A stretch of 57,776 nucleotides of DNA from Mangrovactinospora gilvigrisea (GCF_001879105.1 NZ_MLCF01000064.1:1-57776); one strand, 5' to 3'. Positions 16,558-25,102 are shown, counted from the first letter of the stretch. Numbers and translations are program-made. The notes: generated from the sequence alone by a model not told the origin.

Positions 16558-16583
16558 GGTGCGTTCCGCCCTGCGAACGCACC
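16558..16583 (+). promoter_or_regulatory. Perfect 9-bp inverted repeat upstream of the HelD gene
   Basis: GGTGCGTTC (16558-16566) and GAACGCACC (16575-16583) form a perfect hairpin or operator with an 8-base centre. It is about 90 bp before the HelD start codon and 60 bp after the XPB stop. There is no T-run, and a smaller inverted repeat ACGGGC/GCCCGT sits just upstream (16532-16552). It could be a terminator for the XPB gene or a regulatory site for helD. Confidence 0.5.
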
Positions 16584-16674
16584 GCCTCCGCAGGGCGCCG
16601 GCCGGACGGAAACCGGCTCGGCGTTCTTCACCGCGTTCACGCACCACCCCAACGCCCACGCGGAGGCTGACGAA

Positions 16675-18723
16675 GTGCGCCCCACCACCGACGACCCGCT
16701 CGAACTCGAACGCGCCCACCTGCGGGAGAGCCGGGCCGCCCTGCGCGCCATGCGCAAGGACTTCGAGAACCTCGACCTCACCGACATCGCCGCCTCCTGG
16801 GTCAGCGCCGAGGTGGTCCGCGGCGAGGTCCGCGACCGCATCAAGACCCTCGCCGACCTCGCCGAACTCCCGCTGTTCTTCGGCCGCGTCGACTACCTGC
16901 ACCCGCCGGGCGGCGCCCCGGCCGGCGAGGACGACGGCCCCGAGCGCTACTACATCGGCCGCCGCCACGTCCACGACGCCGGCGGCGAGCCGATGGTGCT
17001 GGACTGGCGCGCCCCCGTCTCCCAGCCGTTCTACCGGGCCAGCCGCACCGAGCCGCTGGACGTCGCGCTGCGCCGCCGGTTCGGCTACGAGCGGGGCGAG
17101 CTGACGGCCTACGAGGACGAGCACCTCACCGACCCGGCCGAGGCCGCCACCGCCTCCAGGCTGCTCGCCGCCGAGATCGAGAAGCCCCGCGTCGGCCCGA
17201 TGCGCGACATCGTCGCCACCATCCAGCCCGAGCAGGACGTCATCGTCCGTATGGACATCGGCGACACGCTCTGCGTCCAGGGCGCCCCTGGCACCGGGAA
17301 GACCGCGGTGGGCCTGCACCGCGTCGCCTACCTGCTCTACTCCCACCGCGAGCGGCTGAAGCGCACCGGCACGCTGGTCGTCGGCCCCAACGACTCCTTC
17401 CTGCACTACATCGAGCAGGTGCTGCCCTCGCTCGGCGAGCTGGACGTCGCGCAGGCGACGGTCGGCGAACTCGTGGGCAAGCAGACCGGGTTGGCGGTGC
17501 GCGGCACCGACACCGCGCGCGCCGCCGGCCTCAAGGGCGACGCCCGGATGGCCGAGGTGCTGCGCGGCGCGGTCCGCAGCCACGTCGGCCGGGTGGAGGA
17601 GTCGCTGGTTTTGGTGCGCGGCTCGCGGCGCTGGCGCGTCCCGCAGCACGAACTGCAGGAGCTGGTCGATCAGCTGCTGGAGCGCGAGATGCGCTACGGC
17701 GCGGCCCGCGACGCGCTCCCGCAGCGCATCGCGCACGCGGTGCTGACCCGGATGGAGCTGGCCGGCGAGGCGCCGGACGACCGGGTGCAGAACGCGGTGG
17801 CCCGCTCGGCGCCGGTCAAGGCCGTGGTGAAGGCGGTGTGGCCGGCGGTCGACCCGGCGAAGCTGGTGCTGCGGCTGCTCTCCGACGCGGAGTTCCTCGC
17901 GGCGGCGGCGGACGGCCTGCTGACGGAGGACGAGCAGGCGGCGGTGCGCTGGGCGAAGCCGGCCCGCGGGGTGAAGACCGCGCCGTGGACGGCGGCCGAC
18001 CTGGTCCTGGTCGACGAGGCGCTGGACCTGGTGGAGCGCACGGGCAGCCTCGGCCATGTGGTGCTCGACGAGGCGCAGGACCTCTCCCCCATGCAGTACC
18101 GCGCGGTGGGCCGGCGCTGCTCGACGGGGTCTGCGACGGTGCTCGGCGACATCGCGCAGGGCACGACGCCGTGGGCGACGGGCTCGTGGGAGGAGGCGCT
18201 CCTCCATCTGGGCAAGAAGGGCGCGGCGGTGGAGGAGCTGACCGCGGGCTTCCGGGTGCCGAAGGAGATCATCGACTACGCGTCGCGGCTGCTGCCGCAC
18301 ATCGCGGAGGGGCTGGCGCCGGCGTCGTCCGTCCGCGAGGCGCTGGGGTCGCTGACGCGGCGCGAGGACGGCGACGTCGCCGCCGCGGTGCGGGGCGCCC
18401 TGCGGCACGAGGGGTCGGTGGGGGTGATCGTCGCGGACGCGCGGATGGCGCAGGTGCGGTCCGCGCTGGAGGCGGCGGGGGTCGCGTTCCTGGACGACCC
18501 GGGGGCGGAGACGACGCAGGAGCGGCGGGTGACGCTGCTGCCCGCGTCGCTGGCGAAGGGTCTGGAGTACGACCATGTGGTGGTCGACGAGCCGTCGTTG
18601 ATCGTCGAGGGCGAGCCGGACCGGCGGACCGGCTTGCGCCGGCTGTACGTGGTGCTGACGCGTGCCGTCTCGGGCCTGACGGTGGTCCACTCGGTGCCGC
18701 TGCCCGAGGAGCTCGCCGCCTGA
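16675..18723 (+). CDS. helD: HelD-type superfamily 1 ATPase (RNA polymerase recycling factor)
   Basis: 682 residues. The N-terminus is a coiled-coil-prone arm (ELERAHLRESRAALRAMRKD) like the segment HelD inserts into RNA polymerase. A 1A-like domain follows with Walker A QGAPGTGKTAVGLHR near residue 202 and Walker B VVLDEAQDLSP near 465. The end has the SF1 motif LAKGLEYDHVVVDEPS and VVLTRAVSGL. HelD proteins dissociate stalled RNA polymerase, and relatives such as HelR confer rifamycin tolerance. I call this HelD-type without deciding between the two. GTG 16675 lies after an inverted repeat at 16558-16583. The convergent cutC gene follows beyond a terminator-like hairpin. Confidence 0.9.
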   Translation: MRPTTDDPLELERAHLRESRAALRAMRKDFENLDLTDIAASWVSAEVVRGEVRDRIKTLADLAELPLFFGRVDYLHPPGGAPAGEDDGPERYYIGRRHVHDAGGEPMVLDWRAPVSQPFYRASRTEPLDVALRRRFGYERGELTAYEDEHLTDPAEAATASRLLAAEIEKPRVGPMRDIVATIQPEQDVIVRMDIGDTLCVQGAPGTGKTAVGLHRVAYLLYSHRERLKRTGTLVVGPNDSFLHYIEQVLPSLGELDVAQATVGELVGKQTGLAVRGTDTARAAGLKGDARMAEVLRGAVRSHVGRVEESLVLVRGSRRWRVPQHELQELVDQLLEREMRYGAARDALPQRIAHAVLTRMELAGEAPDDRVQNAVARSAPVKAVVKAVWPAVDPAKLVLRLLSDAEFLAAAADGLLTEDEQAAVRWAKPARGVKTAPWTAADLVLVDEALDLVERTGSLGHVVLDEAQDLSPMQYRAVGRRCSTGSATVLGDIAQGTTPWATGSWEEALLHLGKKGAAVEELTAGFRVPKEIIDYASRLLPHIAEGLAPASSVREALGSLTRREDGDVAAAVRGALRHEGSVGVIVADARMAQVRSALEAAGVAFLDDPGAETTQERRVTLLPASLAKGLEYDHVVVDEPSLIVEGEPDRRTGLRRLYVVLTRAVSGLTVVHSVPLPEELAA

Positions 18724-18739
18724 CGGCGGTCCCTCTTCG

Positions 18740-18773
18740 CCGCCCCTCCGCCCCGGGTGGGGTGCCGGGGCGG
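18740..18773. terminator. Bidirectional terminator-like hairpin between helD and cutC
   Basis: CCGCCCC (18740-18746) pairs with GGGGCGG (18767-18773), with an inner CCCC/GGGG stem. It lies between two convergent genes. The right half (18751-18773) is the reverse complement of the element at 9-31 with a single mismatch. Confidence 0.65.
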
Positions 18774-18807
18774 CGGGCCGGCGGACACGGCACCGCGCGG
18801 CCGCGCG

Positions 18808-19491
18808 TCAGCCGTCCAGGGCGGTGCGCCAGACCTCCACCTTGGCCGCGTCCACCGGCGCCGCCCACGAGCCGCCGCGCACCGCCGAGCCGACATGGAA
18901 GGCGTCGACGCCGAACCCCTTCAGCCCGGGCACGTGCTCCAGCTTCAGCCCGCCGCCGACCAGCAGGCGCGGCCCTCCCCGGCCCGCCTCCCGCTCCAGC
19001 ACGGGCATGCCCGCCGGCACACCGTCCGCCGAACCCGCCGTCAGGAACGTGTCCAGCCCGGGCAGGCCCGCCAGGGCCTCCCGCGCCGCGTCCCGGTCGC
19101 GCACCCGGTCGACCGCGCGGTGGAACGTCCACCGGCAGCCCTCCAGCGCGTCGACGACGCCCTTCACGGCGTCGACGTCGACCTCGCCGTCCGGGGTGAG
19201 GAAGCCCAGCACGAACTCCTCCGCGCCCTCGCGCCGCAGCGCCGCCGCCGCGTCCCGCAGCGCGTCCACGCCCTCCGGGCCGCCCGCCGCGAAGGAGTCC
19301 TCCGCGCGCAGCATCACCCGCAGCGGGACGTCCACCGCGGCGCGGATCTCCGCGAACCCGGCCGGGTCCGGGGTGAGCCCGTCGGCCGCCATGTCGCGGA
19401 CGATCTCCAGCCGGTCCGCGCCGCCGGCGACCGCGGCCCGGGCGTCGTCCGCACCGGTCGCAATGACCTCGAACAGAATTGGTCTAGACAC
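18808..19491 (-). CDS. cutC: Copper homeostasis protein CutC family
   Basis: 227 residues with a TIM-barrel CutC fold. Recognisable signatures are ILFEVIATGADDARAAVAGGADRLE at the N-terminus, then FHRAVDRV and ILTAGSADG-like (FLTAGSADG) segments, and LLVGGGLKLEHV. CutC has been linked to copper handling, but its biochemical activity is uncertain. I chose GTG 19491 (VSRPILFEV), which places the conserved first strand at residue 4. The start codon lies inside a DasR-like operator (19478-19493), so this gene may answer to amino-sugar status rather than copper. It runs convergently to helD. Confidence 0.88.
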   Translation of the reverse strand: MSRPILFEVIATGADDARAAVAGGADRLEIVRDMAADGLTPDPAGFAEIRAAVDVPLRVMLRAEDSFAAGGPEGVDALRDAAAALRREGAEEFVLGFLTPDGEVDVDAVKGVVDALEGCRWTFHRAVDRVRDRDAAREALAGLPGLDTFLTAGSADGVPAGMPVLEREAGRGGPRLLVGGGLKLEHVPGLKGFGVDAFHVGSAVRGGSWAAPVDAAKVEVWRTALDG

Positions 19492-19493
19492 CT
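19478..19493 (-). promoter_or_regulatory. DasR-responsive-element-like site (dre) at the cutC start
   Basis: ATTGGTCTAGACACCT matches the DasR consensus A(C/G)TGGTCTAGACCA(C/G)T at 13 of 16 positions, with the central GGTCTAGAC intact. It covers the cutC start codon. DasR is the GntR regulator of N-acetylglucosamine metabolism in Streptomyces. The MurNAc block starts within 600 bp. Confidence 0.65.
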
Positions 19494-19539
19494 GCTTAGC
19501 GTGCCATACGAACGGGCCCCGCCCCCGCCGCAACCCGCC

Positions 19540-19932
19540 TCACCGCACGTCCGCGTCCGCCAGCGAGCCCACCGCGGCCACCTCGCGGCCCGTCGTCCCG
19601 CACACCCACCGCGGGTCCGGACCCAACTCGGGCTCCACCGACAGCGGATGCAGATCCGCCGCCCCGCCGTCCTCCGCGTGCAGCGGGCACACCGGCCAGC
19701 GCCCGTACCGCTCCAGCAGGGCGTCCTGCATGTCCTGCGCCACCAGACCGGCGAGGAACTCCGCGCCCTGCGGCCACTGCTCCACCCACCAGCGGCGATG
19801 CCGGACCGCCTCCTCCAGCAGGGAGACCACCGGCGCCTCGCACACCCCGGTCGCCTCCAGGTCCGCATGCACCAGCGCCCGCGCCGCGTGCAGCACCCCT
19901 TCCAGATCCCCGCGCTCCTCGTTGTTCTCCAT
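19540..19932 (-). CDS. Conserved hypothetical protein (130 aa)
   Basis: 130 residues, soluble, no signal peptide. The N-terminal half is helical (EGVLHAARALVHADLEA, then SLLEEAVRHRRWWVEQW). The C-terminal half has a short motif WPVCPLHAEDGGAADLHPLS, followed by WVCGTTGREVAAVGSL, which could be a small zinc or nucleic-acid module with two cysteines and two histidines. I do not recognise a named family. ATG 19932 (MENNEERGD) was chosen over an upstream in-frame ATG because it has GAGG-like sequence before it. It is divergent from murR. Confidence 0.65.
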   Translation of the reverse strand: MENNEERGDLEGVLHAARALVHADLEATGVCEAPVVSLLEEAVRHRRWWVEQWPQGAEFLAGLVAQDMQDALLERYGRWPVCPLHAEDGGAADLHPLSVEPELGPDPRWVCGTTGREVAAVGSLADADVR

Positions 19933-20002
19933 AACCCCAGCCTCACCCCTCACACAGATCACATCGACGAGATGACCAAAGTACTTGCGACGTCCCACCT
20001 CA

Positions 20003-20015
20003 GAAAATTATCTTC
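20003..20015 (+). promoter_or_regulatory. Imperfect AT-rich palindrome upstream of murR, candidate MurR operator
   Basis: GAAAATTATCTTC is an imperfect palindrome (10 of 13 positions symmetric) in an otherwise GC-rich divergent intergenic region. RpiR-family regulators typically bind such GAA...TTC repeats near their own genes. It is 45 bp upstream of the chosen murR start. Confidence 0.5.
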
Positions 20016-20059
20016 ACAGTATGGCCGCACCGAAGAAAGAAAACTTCAGCGAAGGACCC

Positions 20060-20965
20060 ATGCCCCGGGCCACCTCCGCCGACGCGCTGCGCGCCAAGGT
20101 CCGCGCCCTGCTCCCCTCCATGACGCGCTCCATGCAGCGCATCGCCGAGACCGTCGCCGAGGACCCCGCCGGCTGCTCCCGGCTCACCGTCACCGAGCTG
20201 GCGCACCGCACCGACACCAGCGAGGCCACCGTGGTGCGCACCGCGCGCCGCCTCGGCTACCCCGGCTACCGCGACCTGCGCCTCGCCCTCGCCGCGCTCG
20301 CCGCCCGCCAGGAGACCGACGCCGGCCCCGAGGTGATGGCCGGCATCGCCCTCGACGACCCGCTCCCCCAGGTCGTCGCCAAGCTCGCCCACGACGAGCA
20401 GCAGGTCCTCGCCGACACCGCCGCCGGACTCGACCCCGCCCAACTGGAGGCCGTCGTCGCCGCCATGGTCGACGCCCGCCGCATCGTCGCCTTCGGCATC
20501 GGCGCCTCCGCCCTGGTCGCCGAGGACCTCGCCCAGAAGCTGCTCCGCATCGGCCTCGTCGCCCACGCCCACGGCGAGATGCACCAGGCCATGACGGACG
20601 CCGTCCAGCTGCGCCCCGGCGACGTGGCCATAGGCGTCTCGCACTCCGGCGGCACCGTCGACGTCGTCGAGCCGCTCCAACTGGCCTTCCACAACGGCGC
20701 CACCACCGTCGCCGTCACCTCCCGCCCCGACGGGCCGCTCACCCAGTACGCCGACCACGTGCTGGCCACCGCCGCCGGGCAGGAGAGCGACCTGCGCCCC
20801 GCCGCGATGAGCAGCCGCACCAGCCAACTGCTCGTCATCGACTGCCTGTTCATCGGCGTCGCACAGCGCACCTACGAGACCGCCCGGCGCGGCCTCGCCG
20901 CCTCCTACGAGGCGCTCGCGCCGCGCCACCGCACCGCCCTGGACGAGGGCGGCACCCGCCGTTGA
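20060..20965 (+). CDS. murR: RpiR/MurR-family transcriptional regulator
   Basis: 301 residues. The N-terminal RpiR helix-turn-helix domain includes SRLTVTELAHRTDTSEATVVRTARRLGYPGYRDLR (about residues 45-75). It is followed by a SIS sugar-phosphate-binding domain with FGIGASALVAEDLAQKLLRIG and VSHSGGTVDVV. It probably senses a phosphorylated amino sugar such as MurNAc-6-phosphate and controls murQ and murP, which follow on the same strand. I chose ATG 20060, which has GAAGGA upstream; ATG 20021 is in frame but lacks a ribosome-binding site. An AT-rich palindrome lies just upstream. Confidence 0.9.
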   Translation: MPRATSADALRAKVRALLPSMTRSMQRIAETVAEDPAGCSRLTVTELAHRTDTSEATVVRTARRLGYPGYRDLRLALAALAARQETDAGPEVMAGIALDDPLPQVVAKLAHDEQQVLADTAAGLDPAQLEAVVAAMVDARRIVAFGIGASALVAEDLAQKLLRIGLVAHAHGEMHQAMTDAVQLRPGDVAIGVSHSGGTVDVVEPLQLAFHNGATTVAVTSRPDGPLTQYADHVLATAAGQESDLRPAAMSSRTSQLLVIDCLFIGVAQRTYETARRGLAASYEALAPRHRTALDEGGTRR

Positions 20966-21015
20966 ACCCCGAAGAGACGCCCGCACCCGCACCCCGAGAG
21001 ATTGAGCCGCCCGCC

Positions 21016-21954
21016 ATGAGCACCGCCCCGTACGCCGAACTGCGCGCGCAGCTGGAGACGCTGACCACCGAGGCCGTCCGCCCCGACCTCGCCGACATCG
21101 ACCGGCTGCCCACCGAGGAGATCGCCCGCCGGATGAACGCCGAGGACGCCGCCGTCCCCGCCGCCGTCGCCGAGCAGATCCCCGCCATCGCCGCCGCCAT
21201 CGACGGCATCGCCGCCCGGATGGGGCGCGGCGGACGGCTCGTCTACGCCGGCGCCGGCACCGCCGGCCGGATCGGCGTCCTCGACGCCAGCGAGTGCCCG
21301 CCCACCTTCAACACCGCGCCCGGCCAGGTCGTCGGCCTCATCGCGGGCGGCCGCAGCGCCATGACCGACGCGGTCGAGGGCGCCGAGGACGACGCCGCCG
21401 CCGCGGCCGCCGACCTGGACGCGCTCGGCCTCACCGCGGACGACACCGTCATCGGCATCTCGGCCTCCGGCCGCACCCCCTACGCCATCGGCGCCGTCCG
21501 GCACGCCCGCGCCAAGGGCGCGCTGACGGTCGGCTTCGCCTGCAACGCCGGCTCCGCGCTGGGCGCCGCCGCCGAGCACGCCATCGAGGTCGTCACCGGC
21601 CCCGAGCTGGTCAGCGGCTCGACCCGGCTGAAGGCCGGCACCTCGCAGAAGCTGGTCCTCAACATGATCTCGACGGTCACGATGATCCGGCTCGGCAAGA
21701 CCTACGGGAACCTGATGGTCGACGTGCGGTCGTCGAACAAGAAGCTGCAGGCCCGCTCCCGCCGCATCGTCGCCCTCGCCACCGGCGCGGACGACGCGGC
21801 CATCGAAAGCGCCCTCGCCGCCACCGGCGGCGAGGTCAAGAACGCCATCCTCGTGATCCTCGGGGATGTCGACGGAGAGACCGCCGCCCGCCTCCTTCTC
21901 GAGTCGGACGGCCATCTGCGCACCGCCCTCGAAGCGGCCCGCGGCGCCTCCTGA
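21016..21954 (+). CDS. murQ: N-acetylmuramic acid 6-phosphate etherase
   Basis: 312 residues with a SIS fold. MurQ cleaves the lactyl ether of MurNAc-6-phosphate to give GlcNAc-6-phosphate and lactate, letting the cell reuse its own peptidoglycan. Diagnostic segments are GGRLVYAGAGTAGRIGVLDASECPPTFN (residues ~75-102), IAGGRSAMTDAVEGAEDD and GISASGRTPYAIGA. GTSQKLVLNMISTVTMIRLGKTYGNLMVD is also diagnostic. The start is somewhat uncertain: ATG 21016 fits the family N-terminus, while a TTG at the murR stop (20963) is possible. It lies between the regulator and the PTS permease. GlcNAc-6-phosphate formed here can feed the NagA encoded at 36849. Confidence 0.95.
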   Translation: MSTAPYAELRAQLETLTTEAVRPDLADIDRLPTEEIARRMNAEDAAVPAAVAEQIPAIAAAIDGIAARMGRGGRLVYAGAGTAGRIGVLDASECPPTFNTAPGQVVGLIAGGRSAMTDAVEGAEDDAAAAAADLDALGLTADDTVIGISASGRTPYAIGAVRHARAKGALTVGFACNAGSALGAAAEHAIEVVTGPELVSGSTRLKAGTSQKLVLNMISTVTMIRLGKTYGNLMVDVRSSNKKLQARSRRIVALATGADDAAIESALAATGGEVKNAILVILGDVDGETAARLLLESDGHLRTALEAARGAS

Positions 21955-22011
21955 AGCACCTCCGGCACGTCCCCACCCTCTCTGCAACGACGCACTGAAC
22001 TGAGCACCACC

Positions 22012-23544
22012 ATGGACAAGTACAGCCAGACCGCGGCCGATCTGCTCGACCTCGTCGGCGGCCCGGAGAACGTCACCTCCGTCGCCAACTGCATGACCCG
22101 GCTGCGGCTGGGCATCGCCGACCCCGCGCGGGTCCGGGACCAGCAGATCAAGGACCACGGCAGCGTCCTCGGCACGGTCGACGACGACACCTACCAGATC
22201 ATCCTGGGGCCGGGCGCCGTCACCAGGGTCGCCGACGCCTTCGGCACGCTGATCGAGGAGCGGCGTGCGGCCGCGCCGGCGGCCGGAACCGGGACCGGGA
22301 CCGGGACCGGGACCGCGGGCGACGACGCCGCGGCCCGACTGGCCGCCGAGGGCGCCGCGATCAGGGCCCGTCAGAAGCAGCGGAACGCCACCCCGTTCAA
22401 GCTCTTCCTGCGGCGCATCGCCAACATCTTCGTGCCGCTGATCCCCGCGCTGATCGCGTGCGGCATCGTCGCCGGCGTCAACGGGCTGATCACCAACCTG
22501 CACTGGCTGCCCGCCATCCAGCCCGCGCTCGGCGCCATCAGCGGCGGCTTCATGAGCCTCATCGCGGTGTTCGTCGGCTACAACGCGGCCAAGGAGTTCG
22601 GGGGGACGCCCATCCTGGGCGGCGCCGTCGGCGCGATCGTGGTCTACGCCGGGGTCGCCGACATCTCCGCCTTCGGCGAGAAGCTGAGCCCGGGACAGGG
22701 CGGCGTCATCGGCGCGCTCGGCGCGGCCGTGCTCTGCGCCTCCCTGGAGAAGTGGCTGCGGCGGGTGGTCCCCGAGGCGATCGACGTGCTGGTCACCCCG
22801 ACGCTCGCGGTGCTGGTCTCCGGCCTGGTGACGCTCTTCGTCCTGATGTACGTCGCCGGGCAGATCTCCACCGGCATCGGGCACGGCGCCGGCTGGCTGC
22901 TCGCGCACGCCGGCGCGGCGGCCGGGCTGATCCTCGGCGGGCTCTTCCTGCCGCTGGTGATGCTGGGGCTGCACCAGGCGCTGATCCCCATCCACACCAC
23001 GCTCATCGAGCAGCAGGGCTACACCGTGCTGCTGCCCATCCTGGCGATGGCCGGCGCCGGCCAGGTGGGCGCGGCGGTCGCCATCTACCTGCGGCTGAAG
23101 AACAACGCGTCGATCCGCAGGACGATCCGCTCGGCGCTGCCGGCCGGCTTCCTGGGCGTCGGCGAGCCGCTGATCTACGGCGTCTCGCTGCCGCTGGGCC
23201 GCCCGTTCGTCACCGCCTGCGCGGGCGGCGCGCTGGGCGGCGGGTTCGTCGGCCTGCTGAGCCAGCTGGGCACGACGGTCGGCTCGACGGCGATCGGCCC
23301 GTCGGGCTGGGCGCTGTTCCCGCTGCTGGACGGCAGCCGCGGGATCGGACCGGCGGCCGCGATCTACGGGATCGGGCTGCTGGTGGGGTACGCGGCGGGC
23401 TTCGCGGCGACGTACTTCTTCGGCTTCAGCAAGGCCATGCTGGCGGAGCTGAACGCTCCGGCTGCGACGCCCGGCGAGGGGGCCGGCGAGGCCGACGAGG
23501 AGCCGGCCATAGCGGCGCCGGAGCGGGCCGCGGTCGACGCCTAG
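22012..23544 (+). CDS. murP: PTS EIIBC transporter, probable N-acetylmuramic acid permease
   Basis: 510 residues. Residues 1-85 form an EIIB domain with the phosphocysteine in SVANCMTRLRLG. A linker with Gly-Thr repeats precedes the EIIC membrane domain of about eight to ten helices, containing GEPLIYGVSLPL. It should import and phosphorylate an amino sugar, most likely MurNAc given murQ upstream. No EIIA domain is present, so it would depend on a separate EIIA (Crr-type) plus HPr and EI. A run of four GGGACC hexamers at 22291-22314 encodes the linker repeat. The spacing to murQ is 57 nt. Confidence 0.88.
   Translation: MDKYSQTAADLLDLVGGPENVTSVANCMTRLRLGIADPARVRDQQIKDHGSVLGTVDDDTYQIILGPGAVTRVADAFGTLIEERRAAAPAAGTGTGTGTGTAGDDAAARLAAEGAAIRARQKQRNATPFKLFLRRIANIFVPLIPALIACGIVAGVNGLITNLHWLPAIQPALGAISGGFMSLIAVFVGYNAAKEFGGTPILGGAVGAIVVYAGVADISAFGEKLSPGQGGVIGALGAAVLCASLEKWLRRVVPEAIDVLVTPTLAVLVSGLVTLFVLMYVAGQISTGIGHGAGWLLAHAGAAAGLILGGLFLPLVMLGLHQALIPIHTTLIEQQGYTVLLPILAMAGAGQVGAAVAIYLRLKNNASIRRTIRSALPAGFLGVGEPLIYGVSLPLGRPFVTACAGGALGGGFVGLLSQLGTTVGSTAIGPSGWALFPLLDGSRGIGPAAAIYGIGLLVGYAAGFAATYFFGFSKAMLAELNAPAATPGEGAGEADEEPAIAAPERAAVDA
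22291..22314 (+). repeat. Four tandem GGGACC hexamers encoding a Gly-Thr linker in murP
   Basis: Four exact GGGACC copies, preceded by a related CCGGAACC. They encode the flexible linker between the EIIB and EIIC domains and may vary in copy number by slippage. Confidence 0.9.
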
Positions 23545-23610
23545 CCCGCGCCTGGCGCCTGGCCCGCGCCCAGCCCGCGGCCGTCGCGGCGCACGGTGCG
23601 CCGCCCACGT

Positions 23611-23652
23611 CCCGGCATCCCGCCCGGCCCTCCGGGCCGAGGGGATGCCGGG
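23611..23652. terminator. Strong hairpin terminator after murP
   Basis: CCCGGCATCCC (23611-23621) pairs perfectly with GGGATGCCGGG (23642-23652), and an inner CCCGG/CCGGG stem fills the loop. It lies between murP and the SDR gene on the same strand and should end the murRQP transcript. Confidence 0.75.
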
Positions 23653-23670
23653 GCGTTTAATGTGAGCCCC

Positions 23671-24444
23671 ATGAGTGATGTTGAGAGGAAGACCGCGGTC
23701 GTCACCGGGGCCAGCGGGGGGATCGGGGCGGCGACCGCCCGCGCGCTCGCCGCGGCCGGGTACCACGTGGTGGTGACGGCCCGCCGGCTGGACCGGCTGG
23801 AGGCGCTCGCCAAGGAGATCGGCGGCACGGCCCGCACCCTGGACGTCACCGACCGCCCCGCGGTGGACGCCTTCGGCGCCTGGTTCGCGGAGGAGTTCGG
23901 CGCCTCCAGCAGCTTGTCCGTTCTGGTGAACAACGCCGGCGGCGCGATCGGCACCGAGACGGTGGCCGCCGGCGACCCCGAGGACTGGCGGACGATGTAC
24001 GAGGTGAACGTCCTCGGCACGCTGCACGTCACCCAGGTCCTGATGCCCCGTCTGATCGCCTCCGGCGACGGCGTGGTCGTCATCCTCTCCTCGGTCGCCG
24101 GGCTGGTCCCCTACGAGGGCGGCGGCGGCTATGTCGCGGCCAAGCACGCCGAGCACTCGATGGCCGGGACGCTCCGGCTGGAGCTGCTGGGCGAGCCCGT
24201 CCGGGTGGTGGAGATCGCCCCCGGGATGGTGCAGTCCGAGGGCTTCGCGGTGACCCGCTTCCGCGGCGACGAGACCGCCGCCGCGAAGGTCTACGCGGGC
24301 GTGCCGGACCCGCTGACGTCGGAGGACGTCGCGGAGACCGTCGCCTGGGCGGTGACCCGTCCGCCGCACGTCAACATCGACCTGCTGGTGGTGCGGCCCC
24401 GGGCGCAGGCGGCGGCGCACAAGGTCCTGCGGATCACCGAGTGA
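23671..24444 (+). CDS. Short-chain dehydrogenase/reductase (SDR), YdfG-like
   Basis: 257 residues, classical SDR. Cofactor motif is VVTGASGGIGAATARALAAAG. The catalytic set is NNAGG, Ser in ILSSVAGL, and YVAAK with Tyr and Lys four residues apart. The Arg-Arg after the second strand (TARRLDRLE) suggests NADPH preference. Similar proteins act on 3-hydroxy acids such as serine or on ketones; the substrate here is not evident. ATG 23671 gives the family-typical start. The HAD gene begins inside its stop (GTGA), so the two are co-translated. Confidence 0.9.
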   Translation: MSDVERKTAVVTGASGGIGAATARALAAAGYHVVVTARRLDRLEALAKEIGGTARTLDVTDRPAVDAFGAWFAEEFGASSSLSVLVNNAGGAIGTETVAAGDPEDWRTMYEVNVLGTLHVTQVLMPRLIASGDGVVVILSSVAGLVPYEGGGGYVAAKHAEHSMAGTLRLELLGEPVRVVEIAPGMVQSEGFAVTRFRGDETAAAKVYAGVPDPLTSEDVAETVAWAVTRPPHVNIDLLVVRPRAQAAAHKVLRITE

Positions 24445-25067
24445 TCCCGGCCGCGCTGCTGTGCGACATGGACGGCACGCTGGTCGGCACCGAGCGGCAG
24501 TGGCTGGCCGTCGGCGCGGCGCTGCTGCCGGAGGGGACGCCGCAGGCCGCGGTGGAGTCGCTGGCCGGGATGGGCTTTCCCGAGGCGTCGGAGGCGCTGA
24601 CGGCGCTGGGCGCGGACCCGGCGGCGGTGACGGAGGCGGCGCTGGACGCGGCGTTCACCGCGCGGGTGCGCGCGGAGGGCGTCTCCGTCCGCCCGGGCGC
24701 GCTGGAACTGCTGGACGCGGCGCGGGCGTTGGGGGTGCCGATCGCCCTGGTGACGGCGTCCGAGCGGCACCTCGCCGAGCATGTGGTGGGGGCGGCGCTG
24801 GGCGCGTGGCGCTTCGCGGTGATGGTCGCGGGGGCGGAGGCGGGCGCGGGCAAGCCGGCGCCGGATCCGTATCTGAAGGCGGCGGCCGAGCTGGGGGTGG
24901 CCGCGGAGGACTGCCTCGCCGTGGAGGACACGCTCACCGGTGTGACGGCCGCGGTCGCGGCGGGATGCCGCGTCGTGGCGGTGCCGAGCGTCGCCGGCAG
25001 CATCGCCGCGGGCGAGCGCGTCACCCTGCGGGACACGCTCGTCGGGTTCGACCTCGCGTCCGCCTGA
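24441..25067 (+). CDS. HAD-family hydrolase, beta-phosphoglucomutase/phosphatase-like
   Basis: 208 residues. Motif I is LLCDMDGTLVGTE, motif II LVTASERHLAEH, motif III Lys in GAGKPAPDPYLKAA and motif IV CLAVEDTLTGVTAA. This arrangement with a helical cap between residues 15 and 80 is that of subfamily IA phosphatases and beta-phosphoglucomutases. The GTG start overlaps the SDR stop by 4 nt. Whether the two enzymes share a pathway is unknown. A terminator-like cruciform separates it from the convergent groEL2. Confidence 0.85.
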   Translation: MIPAALLCDMDGTLVGTERQWLAVGAALLPEGTPQAAVESLAGMGFPEASEALTALGADPAAVTEAALDAAFTARVRAEGVSVRPGALELLDAARALGVPIALVTASERHLAEHVVGAALGAWRFAVMVAGAEAGAGKPAPDPYLKAAAELGVAAEDCLAVEDTLTGVTAAVAAGCRVVAVPSVAGSIAAGERVTLRDTLVGFDLASA

Positions 25068-25102
25068 CCGGCCGCCCGAACCCGGCGCCGCGCGGACGCG
25101 GA

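Noticed and set aside
20905..24420. A >1100-codon open frame antisense to murQ, murP and the SDR gene
   Set aside because: It crosses three well-supported genes and a terminator, and its product is compositionally biased. It is a shadow of high-GC codon use.
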